Of a DNA stretch of 64,000 bases, positions 34,870 to 48,962 are shown piece by piece; position 1 is the first letter of the stretch; each line of letters starts with the position of its first letter. The DNA comes from Mesaphorura yosii (taxonomy: Eukaryota > Arthropoda > Collembola > Poduromorpha > Tullbergiidae), in assembly GCA_009869945.1 (NCBI GenBank), contig WIXG01000326.1, forward strand, positions 24,317-88,316, written 5' to 3'. The notes beneath the pieces are model-generated. The model saw only the letters and a list, made by a program, of their open reading frames with translations. It was not told where the DNA came from and did not search any database. The position numbers were made by a program, and so were the translations under genes.

Positions 34870-37800
34870 TGTTAAAAATGCCGAGTGTGGACTCTCCCTC
34901 CTATTTCTAATCTTCTGTACCGTACTCTAGCTGTAACTAAGCCAACGAAGGAAAATAGATAATAATTACATTTCTAAGACAGGAGATCACGCGAAATACT
35001 AATTTTCTTAATAATTCTGGAATGAAACCTTCTCTTCACTCTAACCTTTGAATAAAATGAAAGAAGTGGAAATTAAGTGGATTCTTAAGCAGATACTCAA
35101 TACCGTGAGCCTTCATCGTCATTGCAGTGAGAGGAGATGCGGACAGGACATCAAAACTGCTTCCAGGCGTTTCTGCGGAAGTGAAACAATCTAGAGTCCT
35201 TAGAGAAGGCAAGGAATCCCTGGAGGATTTCCGATTCCATTCATCTCATTTTAGCCGGGACGAGAATTCGCTCGTTCGCACTTTTTTTTTAAAAAATTTT
35301 GAAAACATTATTAAAACATTTTAATTGCTGCATCAATTGAATCTGTTGTTGCATCTGTCATTGAAGGTTCTTCGCTTACCTGCATCGGTAAGGCATTGGG
35401 TGATAACAATGAACTTGACTTTCACCATTGTTAGGCTAACCATAGCAGACTCAATCCTTTTCTCCGCGCATGGCGCTGGTCGCATAAGTCAGAAATGTCG
35501 CGGTCGCTGATGGCGGGTCCGTTTCTCAGTACTATTGTATTTGACACGACATGTTCTGTTGGGATCTTTGGATAAAATCTTGTGGCCAAACAAAGAAACA
35601 ATCGCCGATCAAAGCACTGAATTACAGACGGACTCTACGGATGCTGGCTCTGAAATGTACGGCACAAAGTCAGTGCTCAATTTGGAGAGCAGGCGCATGT
35701 CATTTGTCGGGAGCCCAGGAGAGGATATCCACACGACCGAACCACAGAGAAAGCGGGCACTCGAACTTTGTTGCGTTGTGAGCGGGCTGAAGAAGTAGAT
35801 CAAGTTTGGTTCTTCGCCAGTGCTCGTCAGTCGTTCGTTGATCGCTCACGCAAGCGAAGCCAAGGGAAAGCCGAGACTCAGAAAGTGTGAATTGTGAGAA
35901 AGAAAGTGAAACGACGTCCTTTCACCTTCGTCGTGCTTTCGTGCTTTGTTTTGGAAACGTTTCTCTGAAGTGCACGGTGCTGGCTTCGTGGTTCAGTTTC
36001 CAGCTCACTTGATTCAACAATTCTCAAACGACGAGCGTTCGAGTGGCTTAGGAACATTACCTTAATTAAAAGCCCCACTTAAATTTTTCCCCCGTACGTA
36101 CGACTCGTCGTCATCCTCTGTCTTTGTGTCTGGAGGCTCAGATTTCGAGGTAGCACTGCGAATGAGAGTACACCTGTCAAGTAACCGTCGATGCTGCAAT
36201 TGCGTCTTCTTGTTTCACGACACCGACCAAAGTGCGTTTCGCGTCTCGCGTGCACCTGCGCTGCGAGTAAAAACTGTCTCGTCAAGACGTAAACAAGCGA
36301 TGAGGACGTCAGCGCTTGGCGTTGTTGGCGTTTGTGTTTTGGTGTGCTCGTGAATTGTGAGCCAAGCCTCTCAACTTGATTTCTCCATCGCCCATTGTGG
36401 CTGTCAACTTTTCTTCCCGTTGAGCTGCATCGCACACTTGATCAATACCAAAAGAAACAAACTGCTGGCCGATTCCTGTATTCTCTCGCAACAATTCTCC
36501 TTCTCTGTTTCTGACTCCTTTTATTATTATTACCGCGTGGAGCTCGTACTCGGCTTGACCGGCCGTGGCTGCTCCCGGAAATTCAATTGATTTTCCACGG
36601 ACAAGCAATTCTCTGCCTCCGCCGCCTTCCGCCCGCTCCATTCCAGAGATTTGGAAGGAAGAACGCTGATTGCTGAGACGCAGAAGCAAATATGCGAATC
36701 CAAAGAACTCGCGGTGGTAAGTTTCTCTTTCGCCAAAGCAACTTGTTTCTCAACTCGTCCGCAACCGAAAGTCTTTCCACGCTCGGTCTTCTGGTTCTTC
36801 GTTTTCAATTTTACGTTGCACACTGTCAATTGTCAAGGTTTTCCCGAATTCCAGCAATTTGCTCAGCATTTTAATGGCATTGTGAAGCTTCGTTGCTTTG
36901 CTGCTGCTGTTTCTTAATTTTGGTTTGGCTCGAGAGACAAGGCAAATTGGCAGCGAAGGACGGAGAGTGATTTGATGAGAATCGAGTAGAAATCAATCTC
37001 GCTTTGCTCGAGCCGCACGCGAGCCAGGCGTCCTGCCTTCCTGTCGCTGTCAATTCGGATCTTGTTTTCTGTTTTTGCAGAATCCTCGTCTCGGAGGAAA
37101 CAGCAGGGCGATATTTTATTCAGACTCGAATAATTGGGCTTGACATTTCGATTTTTGCAGCGTTCGCAGACGAAGGCGCTTCATTTATTTCCGCTAATGC
37201 ACTGATGCTTCTTGGCGAAACACCGCCTTTCCTCTCCTTCTCAGGCTTCTGCTCTCGTTCGCATGAATTCATTGCAGACCAACTTTAAATATCAAAGCAT
37301 GAGACAAAAGCAGAAGCAACGGCAAAGTTTTCACAACGCCGAGGCGAGGAGGCTTCCATGTTTGAGTTTCGAAGAAACCGTTCGGGAGGGAGAAATTACA
37401 TAAAAGTTTCAGGCCTTGAGAGAAGCAGGCAGGCAGAAGGAAACCGATACAAGCAAAAGCAAGAGAAGACGACAAACGTTGTGCCTTGTTTCACTTTTCG
37501 CATGAAAAGTTGATCGCGGGTGTTTCTCATTATTTCCAGTATTAAGATTTCCTGTCAAACAGCACCAGGCAATTATTACTCACGTTGCGGTGCAGGGAAA
37601 TCGAGTGGAGAGTTTGGCGAGTTTTAAGTCAGAGCGACTGCGAGCCGACAAACGGCGACGACGGCCATGCTTTCAGCGCCTTCAAGCAAAAGGTGAAAGC
37701 ATAACGCAATGATCGTGTTTTTTGCGAACGCTTGCATTTTGCAGAGACATTTGCCATTCCGCGTATTAATTATTGACTGCTTGGCCATCATTAATCAAGG

Positions 37801-40049
37801 CAGCATAGCAGCAGCGAGCTCCGCTTCGATCAGTGCAGTGCTTTGACGAGCTTGCTTTAAACTCACACGTCGTTCGTTCGTCTCTAAAACTCTGCACTGC
37901 CAGTCGAGTGCAGTGCAGGTTTGCTAGTTTTGCACTGCACTGCCGTCGCCCGACCTTCAGTGTGCATAAATGATCGCGACGAAAGAAAGCCAGCGAGTGA
38001 GCTCGTTAAATATTCGCGACGCGACCGACTCACGGAAGCCTGGCCCTCTAAAATATTCTATTAAGCAGGAAAATTTAATACTCGTAATCCGTAATAGTCC
38101 GCTGAAGGTAAACAGTCGCAGATGCATTATCGCCACCGGCCTTCGTCGCCACCTCGCCTGATTTGTGCTGTACCGTGTCGTGCCGTAAATTGAGGCGCTC
38201 GTTCAGCTATCTCGCGGCAGCAGCACTTTGCCGGCTAAATTACAGTTATTGCCTTGATGAATGGGAATTACGGAACGCCGAAATCGAAATGGAAATAATG
38301 AAAGAGTCGCAGGCAGCCACGACTCGCGTTTCGCGCAAGTGGCACGACTGCTCTGCTGGTCAATGAATTCCGAATTCCGAATTCCTGTGCCGCGCCTGAG
38401 AACAAGTACAAGGCTCCTGACCGGTAATACATCATGATTTATAGCACAGCACGGCACGCGGCATTGGCGGCATGCTTACTCTTGTACGATTACTCTGGAA
38501 AGAAGTGAGCTTTTAAGTAATGCTTGAAACTATCACTCATTCCGTGTTCAAATAGTTTGCATGTCTGAACTGTTTCTACCAGCGACCAGCCGAGACACAT
38601 GGCACGCGAGGTCCTAATAAAAAGATATTGCGGCAGTAATACAAATACAAACACGTATTAAGTTTAATTGATCCGTGGTCTCCGTGCCCGAGCAGTGAAG
38701 CAGACGCAGAAACGATCGCCAGGAGCAAAAACAGCTAAACAGCAGCAATTGCCATTGCTGCTGTTTGCCAGCCGCTCCCAAATTGCACAAAACGATCGTT
38801 TCTTCGTTTCCATTCCGTCCGAATTTTTACCGTAGGTAACCGAATCCGAATAGTAAATTCTGTCATCGTCATGAGTCATTAAGCGGAATTTATCGCGAAA
38901 ATAATCTCGTCTGACGTCCGCCTCGTCAAACGCCGACTGACGACGCGACTCCTTCCGTTCGTCCTTCGTCCGTCCAGATTCTTATCGTCCAGCGTTAATT
39001 GGCCTTGCCTTTGCTGCGAACGAACCATGCCAATGTCGAGCAGCGCATCGGATAACCGATAAATTCAATTAATAAGCGGGCAGAGCGCGTGTTCGTACGC
39101 GTACACGGACGACCTGCCGAGAAACTCGAAGCCTCGCGTGTGCCCGCATTGTTCAAATATTTGGAGATTGAAATGGCAGATGTAACTTTCGTTTTCTCCT
39201 TATCGGACTTCCGCGCAGACGAAGGACCAGAAGAAAATTGGTCGGTCATCCAGCGAGGCGTGATTGAGACATGAAAGTAGAAATAGAAATAAAGTTTCAA
39301 GTCTGCACTCGGGCCGGGCCAAGCCAAGCCAGCTTTTTCCACACGCATAGCGCAGCGAAAGAAGACAAGATTAGTTTTCTTCACTGCGGACTGAAATGTG
39401 CAGTAATCAGCGCTTTCTCTTCTTTATGAGCAGTCATCATCACGTCAGCAATTTGTACAATGCGATTCGTCGAGTTTGAGACTCAATCAGACGAAAGTGT
39501 TCGTTTCATTTTATACCGTGTCGTTTGGCAGCTGCTTCAGGCGGCCGGAGACAACTCAGCACACTTCTAAATGTCACTCGCACCGATTCAAATTTGTCAA
39601 ACTCACAAGCTTGTCAAACACACTTTGGCGTCATCACTCTCACTCCAGAGGCGATTGGAGGACGAGCGGATTTTCACGACTTTCATTGTGACAGGGAATC
39701 CGAAAGGACAAATTTAGAAATTCGAGGAAGCAAACAAAAGCGAAAGCACAGGGCAGGATTTAAAAATCGAGTCGTCCTCTGTGTTTTAATTTAAATGTGT
39801 ACGCAAACCCGCAAACTCAAACTCTTTGCTGCTTTTTGAGCTGGTTTTGTTTGTTGGTTTGCTTTTGCTTGTGAATTTGGACAAATCCAAGTTCATTAAT
39901 AGTATTAACGCCGACGCGACTTGGCTTTGCCTTTGCACTAGTCTGCTCGCACGGCACGGCACGAGTGTCCTTTTATTGCCTCTGCCGTGGCTGCCTCTTG
40001 ACAGCTTTTCAGCATTTTCAGCAACGTTTACATTTCAACTTCAACCACA

Positions 40050-40100
40050 ACTCACATTCGCATTCACATTCACATTAGTATTCGTATTCCCATTCGATGA
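40050..40100 (+). repeat. Imperfect CATTCR hexamer repeat
   Basis: Roughly eight consecutive six-base units of the type CATTCG/CATTCA/TATTCG/CATTCC. Related ATTCGC/GAATTGC words recur at 48010-48030 and 52247-52365. This is probably slippage-derived simple sequence. Confidence 0.7.
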
Positions 40101-43100
40101 GTTGTTGAAGTGAAGAGGACGTGGACTCGTGGACGTGGATTGTCAAGTGTGACGGGAGATTAGCATTATTACGCCACACAACGCAGGAAAGATAAAACCT
40201 AACCGACCCGCATGGCAGTGAAAATATGTTAGGTACATTCCGTGATGTTTTCTGCCATTCTGCGCTACGGTGCGACATGTAATAAAAATAGTAATGATAA
40301 CGGCAGCCTCCTACCGGATGACTCGCAGACAAAGCATGACTTGAAACAAAGTCCTGGTTGGCGGGCGTGAGAAATGGGCACACGACGACGACGGCGACGC
40401 CAATCTCATAACGCGCAATTTATGTTGTGCGCCGCGCGGCCTCGGGGACAAATTGTGATTATACTTTTATTGGCGACGGCAACGACGAGAGACGACTTCA
40501 ATAACGATTCTTCTCGAGAGTGAAAGCACGGGCACAAACAGAAGTGAGTAAAAGAAGTCATTGTCATTGTCGTCGAGTCATTTCTCAATTCCTGCTCGCA
40601 GACGCTCAGTCACGAGAAATATAAAATTAATGAATTGTGGAATTCATTCGACTCGCCATTGCATCGAGCTGCTTCGAACTTCGAGTGCCTGCTTGCTTTC
40701 AAGTGCCTGCGAGTCGAGTCGTTCATTTCATTCATAATGCAAGTCGCAAGTGGAGAAAGCTGGCTGGCTGGTTGGCCTCGACCCGCGTTGAGTTGAAAGA
40801 TCGGGACCTGTGGAGCAGCGGCGGCCAAGAAGCAGTCGGACGGAATGGTTTATACCAGCACCCAACTCATTATTGCGACATTTATGGGCAGATAAAGTAC
40901 AATAATAACAACGCGCCCGCAGGAAGTTTTTCTTGCAAAGCAGAGAAAAAGCAGACACGCGAGTCTCGACGCGGACGAGTCATAATAACTTTCTCTTCTG
41001 CCTGTCGCCCTGCGCTGCGCTGTCCGGGAAGTGCGAAGTGTTGGAGTGCGCAAGAAAAGAATGACGAGCACGTTCTCTGCGCGCCACGAATAAATTGTGG
41101 CAGCGGTACTCATAATTTATTCGCACCAAGTCTCCACCAGGCAAAAGACGTGCCAGTTGCCTACTCCCAGCAGCGCGCATCACTCTGCATAAAATAGAAT
41201 AATCGTAATTTATTCAAAAGCCACCGGCAACTTTGTCGAACGCGAATGAATACGAATGCGTATTGCGAATGCATTGCGCGTGCACTCAATTTAACCTCAA
41301 TTCACCGGTTTCTCGAGATTAAAAGTGACAAAATTGGCAGCTATTGGAAAATTTCGGCGAGCAGGCAAGCGTTTGGTTAGCACTCGCATTTGCTTACAAA
41401 AGAACAAATTGGATGACGCAACCGAATTCCAAAGACTCAAGTGTCAAAAATAAACGATGAGTTGGACAAAGATTTTCACGGTGTTCATAAATTATCGCTT
41501 TGGCGGTACAGCTGGAAATAGCTCGCATTCGCCAATTCGCTCTCGCTCTGTCGTCGCCTCTGCCATTCGGGCCCTCAATAACAATAATTTGTGCTGGGGA
41601 ATCGACGTGATTCTTAGTTGTGGGGCAATAATGCGAATGTTCGGTGTTCGACGGTTCGGCTAGGCTGCAGATTCGAGCAACGCATAGCACAGCACAGAAA
41701 GAAGAAAGTGTGCAGTGCAGGAATGCCGTCATAAATTATTTCGCGAATCCAACCCGTGTCCGTACGTGCTACACCGTTACAGGAAATGGCAATGGCAATG
41801 CAAAGGCACAGCACCACAAAGGCAAAGAGCCTTTGTCGATTCACCGACTCACGAATCATGCGTCTCAAGTAAATTGTTGCTATATAGCTGCTTGAATTGA
41901 TGTTGATGGAAATGACAATAAAATAAAGCACTTTGTGGGCAGGTATTTAAAGAGTCATTTCTCTTGCGCTCACGTATCCTGCCGCCAAATATGAATTCAG
42001 GTCGGCGCGATTCGATGAGCTTTGTCAATGGGAGTTCGATTTTCCTTGTCCTCGGGATCTGGATTGCTAATTACGCCTACAAAACTGCAAATTACCTGTT
42101 CGGGTACAAATCCACTTATTTCTACGTCTACGACGCCCTTCCCCATATCGCGTCCTGTATGAGAATTTAGTACAGCTCGTTAACTCTGAGGGGCGCAAAA
42201 TGTCTCTGGACGGTGTGGGGACGACGAGACAAGACAACGGCTCTGACGAGTTGTGTTCTACTCTGAGGTTAAGCGCTCGTTAGCGTTTATGACGGCATTT
42301 AAACGAGAAGTAGCAATTAGTTTTACGAGCTTCATTCATTGTTGTGATAGGGTGGCGTGGCGCAGGTGAGCCACAGGCTTACCTTTTAACGTAGCCCGAG
42401 TGCTTGCATTTCGCTTGCCATCGCATCACGTTCATGCAAACTTTTATGACACCAGAAACCGATGTAAATGTAAATGTAAACGCATAAGCAAACGCAAATT
42501 GCGACTCGATTCCAGTCGCTTTACACGCGGCAGGCACTTTGCATCCGACACAATGTGCGGCTTCTCTCCTGGGATCATCCTTCCACTCGTTTTTGTAACA
42601 GCGCACAAAGTTGGGACTAGAAACATTGGGAAATTGAGAAAATTCGGTATATTTATGACTCCATTCAAAGTTTGGGAAATAATGGCATGAAAATAATAAG
42701 CTCCTGTGCTGTTGTGACTTTCACCGTGCTAAACAACAAATCGCAACGTACAAAGATTAAAGTACAAATCGAAGATCAAACAACACAACTCGCGTTTCTC
42801 CTGGAAGAAGTGCAACAGTTTTACGGCGAAATTTCCATGGAGGAGCCACGGTGTGTGCCGCACGGGGACCGCCAAGCCAAACTCACGTTCAAATTTCAAA
42901 GACACGTTTCAGTTTCGCATTTTTGCGGAGCAGAAAAAGAAAACAAGAGACACAGCCACGGAGCTTCGTTTTCGTTCTTTGTTCCTTCACGAGGCACAAA
43001 TGTGTAGTGTACGGCTCAAGTGGCCAGAGCCCCGAATTTTCCTTTTCCTTCAAAAATAGAGACGGATGAGTTCAGCAAGACTCTAGTCGCGAGTCGAGTG

Positions 43101-43855
43101 TCTCGAATTCGTGAGTCGGTTGAATGTGAACGGCGACTGCGACTGCAGTGCTTCACTCGAATTTCTCTGTTCAGACTTCCCACTTGTCAATACTTGGCGT
43201 TTGGTGTTCGCTCGTGAAGCACGTACTTGAATTAGCAACGGCAAAATTGCACACGCCGTGCCGTGCTGGTTTTGAATTTTGAGACGCGTTGACGAGTCGT
43301 CGGTGGTTGGCAACTTTTCACTCTTTTCACAGTATCATCGTCAACTTCTTGTCTCGACCTTGTCTTGCGTTGCGAGGATTATTTTCATGTAAAAAGAGAA
43401 AGATTGCTTTCAGCTTTCTGTCTTCGCATTTCATTTCCAGAAGCGGACACGGCACGGACTTTCCTTGTGGACCGAATTCAATCTGAGGCCCAGGCGAGGA
43501 ACATTTCTGACTTGACTCTCGTTTTTTTGTCGTTTCGTTCCGACAAAAATGGCTTAGCCAATTAGTTTTGTTTCTTTCGTTCCTGTACGGCTGTCTGGCC
43601 ACGTGGAAGATTCGTAATTCGCAATTGCTTCCTGCTTCTTACTTCTTGCTCTTGCCCTTCTTTTGTGATTAGCAATTTCGGTGTGTTTCGGCGTGAATTC
43701 TTCCGATTTTCTTTCTGGCCTTACGTAAAGGAAAGAATTTGGTTGCTAATAAAACGCCGCTGCGGTGTACCGAAATTGCTAGCATATTTCTTGGTCGTTT
43801 AAACACATTTCACGGTTTGCCTCACACTTGTTTACCGGCCTAGTAAAAACGTGCC

Positions 43856-43893
43856 GTGCCGTTCCGTGCCGCGCCTGCTGCCTGCCTGCCTGC
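43856..43893 (+). repeat. GCCTG/GTGCC simple repeat
   Basis: GTGCCGTTCCGTGCC followed by four CTGC/CTGCCTG units. The same GCCTG word recurs across 35-60 kb, for example at about 52319-52335 and 54645-54720, and gives this part of the window a distinctive composition. Confidence 0.6.
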
Positions 43894-46800
43894 CCATGGA
43901 ACCCGCGAATTCCTTTTATTGCTCATTAAAACACCCATGAAAAAAAAATCGTACCAGGCAGCAGAAGTTGGCCGCCAGAACTTTTCTCTCATCTCCTGCG
44001 TCCCTGCATTGTTATTCCCAAACTGCTTCAAAGTCTCAAGTCGTGTCGGAATTTCAATGATGCGTACGGAAAAGTTGGTGCTTCGTTTCTAGCACCGTAG
44101 TTGTTTCGTGTTTTCGTGCCGTGCGCGCGCGTTTTGTTTGCGAAATTCATTTCAATACCTTGAGCGCTGAGGAACTGGAAAATTGGCAACAGAATAGAGC
44201 GAAGGAGAACAGAGGACGAGTGGGCCGGCCGGCCGGATCAATAATCAGGCTCCAAAGTCACGTCCTGTCAAAAGTTTATTTTGAAAATAACGAAATTAGT
44301 GGATTAAAGGTCTTGGACGATGTCCCAAATTTCATTACGGCGGCCCGTGTCATGCCGGCGGCGGGGCTCGTGCTGTTGCTTGCCTGCTGTTATGTTGGAC
44401 GCGACGTGGATCGATTTTAATTGAATCCTCGGATTCCCCATGCTGCGCTCATCACCGCCACCGTCGACTCAGTCGCCCAGTCACCTGACGATCTGCTCGG
44501 AGTTATTTCGGGAGAGAATTCTAGTCGTTGACAACTTTTAGCGTCGTAGCAGTAGCAGTCGAGGAGATTACAATCAGCTCTGATGATGATGACGATGACG
44601 CGATTCGCGATTGGCAGTCAAAGTCAAAGCCCAAATCATTCGCATGCCCAATTCCTCTTCTTCGACATCATTCATCATCATCAGCGGTAATCAAGCGAGA
44701 GGATCGAGTAAGGAACTGCGCTCGGCTCGGCTGCATGACGGATTGCTCGCTGGCTGAAGGGCTGCCTCCACATATCGCGATTCGCGAATTGCGAATGTGT
44801 GGTGTGATCGCAACGTGAAGAAATCAGAACAAGAATGAACAAGAATCCAGCACAGAAAATTCAGCGTCGTCGCGAGCTGCGCTGCCATAAAAGTTTCAGT
44901 GAAAATCAATACTTCTCAGGACAAAACGAAAGGAAACTTGAAACTTGAAAGTTTGTTCGTCATTTAATTTTATACCGTGTCGGTCCAACTTTTTCCTCTC
45001 AAAGGCACGAATTCAATTTTCATTCGATTGAAAACCAGCACACTTTTCGTAAGCAATTAAACGACTAATCGACTCGCAGGTAACTTTGTCTCGAATCGCA
45101 TGTTTGGAAAGTGTTTCACCTGCCAATGCCAAAGCTGTTTATGAATTGTGGTTTTGGCAGCAGTTGAGACTTGAGACGAGTAATAGCTCAAAAATTAATA
45201 CTGCGTTGCGAGTTGGTCGTCGTCGTCGCATTCCATCTGGTCATTAGAAGCGAGCGGAAGCAAGAGGCTAATGTTTATAGCCCGGTCGCTCTACGCAAAC
45301 GAGCGTATGGCGTATTTCGAATTTCCGCATTTGGCGTTTCTTGACTTGACCGTTTCTCTAAACAAAGACTGTGAGTCGCATGACACTGCCTGAATTGGCT
45401 TGGCCTGCCATAGTTTTTGTGTGAAACCTCGATTTATGTGGACGAGGAGGAAGGGCATTTCAGCTAGCAAACTGGCATCACGCAAGAGGCCAGAAGGCCA
45501 TTAGACGACAGTTCTCTCCTCGCCTCTTCCCTGTTTCTTCTTTCTTCGTCTTCGTGTTGAACGCATGCCAAAACGTCCAAGGTGGATTTATTTCTTCCGG
45601 AACGGTGTAAAGTGTAAATAGCAACACTCGCGCGCGCCGAAGGCTGGCTGGTCGCTGGTCCAACTGCAGCTCGCAGCTGTGCCTGGCTTGATGTTTGCGT
45701 TTGCGACGGGATTTGCGACCAATTCAATCTCTGCCGACTCGCGAGAGGTTGACTGATGACTCGAGTTCAGGTGAAAAGCCTGCTGCTTTCGTGGTCGTCA
45801 CCAGCTCACGCCAGCGACAGGTTCAACTGAATCCTGCTGCTGCTCCTTCGATTGTGTCTCCGTTCTCAGTTCTCTTCTGCTTTTGAACTTCTTTTCTCCT
45901 TTGCACCGCTGAAATTGAAAAGGGCAAAAATTAATTGAGTCCCCGTTTGTGATCGCCTGCCTGCTCCGCCTCGACAACTCTGAAGTGAATTAAAAGAAAT
46001 TTCTTCTTCCTCTTTTGAGAAATTTTATTTCACATTTCACATGTCGCATGTCGCATTTGGCGAATGGCGAATAATGAGCGCATAATCCGTATCCGTGGTG
46101 GAGCAGGAAATGGAAATGAAATTTAGCATTCTTGGAAACGACTATCACAAAAACTTTCCGTTTGACTATGCAAATGGCAAATGTCGAATTTCTCTACGCG
46201 CTATTAATGGAGCATCGGAAGAAAGCAAATCAAAAGTTGGCTGGGACGGAGACCGAAACGGCGGCCCGCAGAAAGCCTAATTGAATTTTTCTTGTTATTT
46301 AATTCCATTCCCAACTGTGATTCACATTCTCAGTCGCTCTGCCTGCTTTTGCGTTCAGGAGCGTGTTGAATGTTTCCTCTCGCTAATGAAATATAATGAC
46401 GACTGCTAATGCGATAATTTGGCTCTCAAAACTGACTCGTACGCCGAAACACGCGTTTCCTGCCTGCGTCTCCGTCTTGCCTTGTTCCAAAAGTCATTTA
46501 CTAAATAGTTTGGAATGATTATCTCGTTAACGTAAATGTAAAGAGGAACTCAGTGCCCGATTTGCGATTTCGGAAAGCCGTGGTGGAGGTTAAGGCTTGC
46601 ATTTGAACTTGGAAATTTTCACGCTAAGCTAACGAGCTTTCGCTCGATGGTTTTTTGTTGCGGACGGAAGTTTTCTCTCTCGGCCCGTGCCAAATTTCAT
46701 GGAGACATTCCGTACCTTTTCATTAGTCGCCACTCGAAGGAATTAGCTTTAAGCCGAATGAGTGGCATTCACTGATTCTAAATGGCAAGTGCGAAATGCG

Positions 46801-48962
46801 CGCGCTGAGTATTTTGATCGCAGTGTGATCAAATTACAGTTTGCGTGTTTAATGACTCTTCGTCGTCAATGTCAGCGTCCGCCCGCCAACTTTCGCTGTC
46901 CCACAAAGCCCAGCTAAGTAAGATAAGAGCAGAGGAAGTTGCGAGACGAATTTATGTCGTGCCGCAGGACGCCAGGCAAGAGGCTGATTCCGCTACCCGC
47001 TGTGAATCTGATTAAATGCTTGGCAAACTTTTAATCTCTGTTCTGCCTGGAAACTGAGCTGAGCTGAGCTGTTTGTCTTTGTCCTGCAAATTCCTTGCTT
47101 CTTTCATGTCGCTACTTGCCTCCTTATCGCGCTTAGACGACGAAAATCCTGCGGTTGGGGTCCCAGCCAAGCCACGCAATGGCAATGGCAATATTTTAGC
47201 AATAGCAATAATGATGAGGGCAAAAATGGCACGGCAGCCGGGATTCACGGATTTGCCGGTGCGTGAAATTCTCATGAATTTCCGTAATTCTTGTTTCCTG
47301 ACCGCGACTGCGTGGACGGGCTGATTAAATTATGAAGTCAGTCAAGAATAAATCCACTCGCCTCTGTGCTGCGACCGCTGCGCTGCTTGACTCCGTGGCC
47401 TGCCCGGGTTTGGCTTCATCCCGGCCGCCTTTTATCACGCCACGAAGAAGGCGAGGAGACGCAGTCAGGCCACCGCCACCGCTGAGCGTGGAGATTAGCT
47501 GAAGATGATGATGAAAGAAAGTTTCTCTCCTCTGCTCTGCTCATCTACCCGGCTGCCGAGTCTTCCAATTCGATAAATTAATACGGAGATGGCAGAATGC
47601 TGAGCCAGCACACACGCGGCGTAGAGCAAAGCGGGATAATCGCGAGACTTTGATGGCTTGATAATAGTAATCTTACGTACTCGGATGTCAGCATTAATCG
47701 CAGTGGCAGACGGGCCTTCGATGGAGACGGCCAGGCGACCGACTGCCTTGTGACTTCATTATTGTCAGGGCAAAGGAGAATTCAGAAAAGAAAAATCCCC
47801 CCGATCCTCTTTCGTGTCATAATGATAATGAGGAAGATGAGGTCGAGTCGACGCGCGTAATGACGCGCGCTGACGCTGAGCGATGATTCATGCGCCGTGC
47901 TCAGTCTACCACGAAATATTTCCCAAGAGTGCTGCTCCACGATTCATTAATTGAAACGAGGAAACGATTACTCAGAATCAGAATTGCATTGCACGAAAAT
48001 GAATAATTCGAATGCGAATGTGAATGCGTCGCTCGTCGATTTCCTGCTTAATTGGCCAGCGTGCATTCACATTCTTTCTTCCAGGCTGAATTTACGTCGT
48101 CTGTACACGCAAAAGCGTTGTCGTTGTTGTCGTGTCGTGCGTGTCTCACAGTGCTGTTTCTATTCCTGCTCCGATTCGCGAGACTGTGTACGGCGCAAAT
48201 CTATTTTTACAAATTTCGATTTACATTGCATCTTGTATCCATTTTGCATTTTCGCATTTCCAAGCGCACGTAAATCTCTCGGCGTGTGACTCGCGGATCG
48301 CTTTTCATCGTGTGTCTTTTATTAGACACAACAGTCGCGATGTCTCCAGCCTGCCTCTACTCTGACTTCTCCTAGCCCGAAAGATCTTGTCTTTGTCCCG
48401 GCTTGGAGCAAGTGGACTGAGGAGACATTCTGAAGTCGTCTAACGTTCTATTTACAATTCGGATAAGTACATTGTACTTTAAATACCTTGTTCGATTCGA
48501 GCACGATGACGAGGAGCACAGCCAGAAAAGCGTCACAGTCACGGCACGGTAGTGGCAGGCATAAAAATAGAAAACTGAGCCTTCATCTTCGTCTGCCTGC
48601 TCTGCTCCGTCTTCCGTCCGCGTCTCAGAATTCGCAATCGTACGAATCGCGAAAAAAGTCAGTCAGCACCGCAGTTGGCAAATTTGCACTTTCTGTCGCC
48701 TTCGCAGTGCTGCTGAGTCGTTGCTCAATTATGCATGGAACTCATTCACGCTTCCGCCACGCCACGCCACGCTCCGTCCCGTGAAAATGTGACTGTGACT
48801 GTAATTGATTGTGATGGACACTCAGCGATCGAGCGCTTTCCTCGCCCTCGCCTGTGATACGCGCTAATAAGCATGCGACTGTGATTTGTGTCTGCGCCCC
48901 TCTTCAATTTTTAATTGTCGCTTTGCCACTCGACTGCGGTTGCGTGTAAAGAGTCGGTCGTC

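Larger units (their letters stand above)
34870..48962. other. 14-kb stretch without a recognisable gene
   Basis: No frame in this stretch shows a known domain, and none can be chained by phase-matched splice sites. Open frames are short and fall in simple-sequence DNA. The words GCCTG, GTGCC, ATTCGC and GACTCG recur throughout. A plus-strand segment at 35127-35798 reads two mildly protein-like frames after an acceptor-like cgtcattgcag (ends 35146) but has no recognised similarity. The stretch may hold 5' leader exons and enhancers of the long gene beginning at 48963, whose introns have the same composition. Confidence 0.5.
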
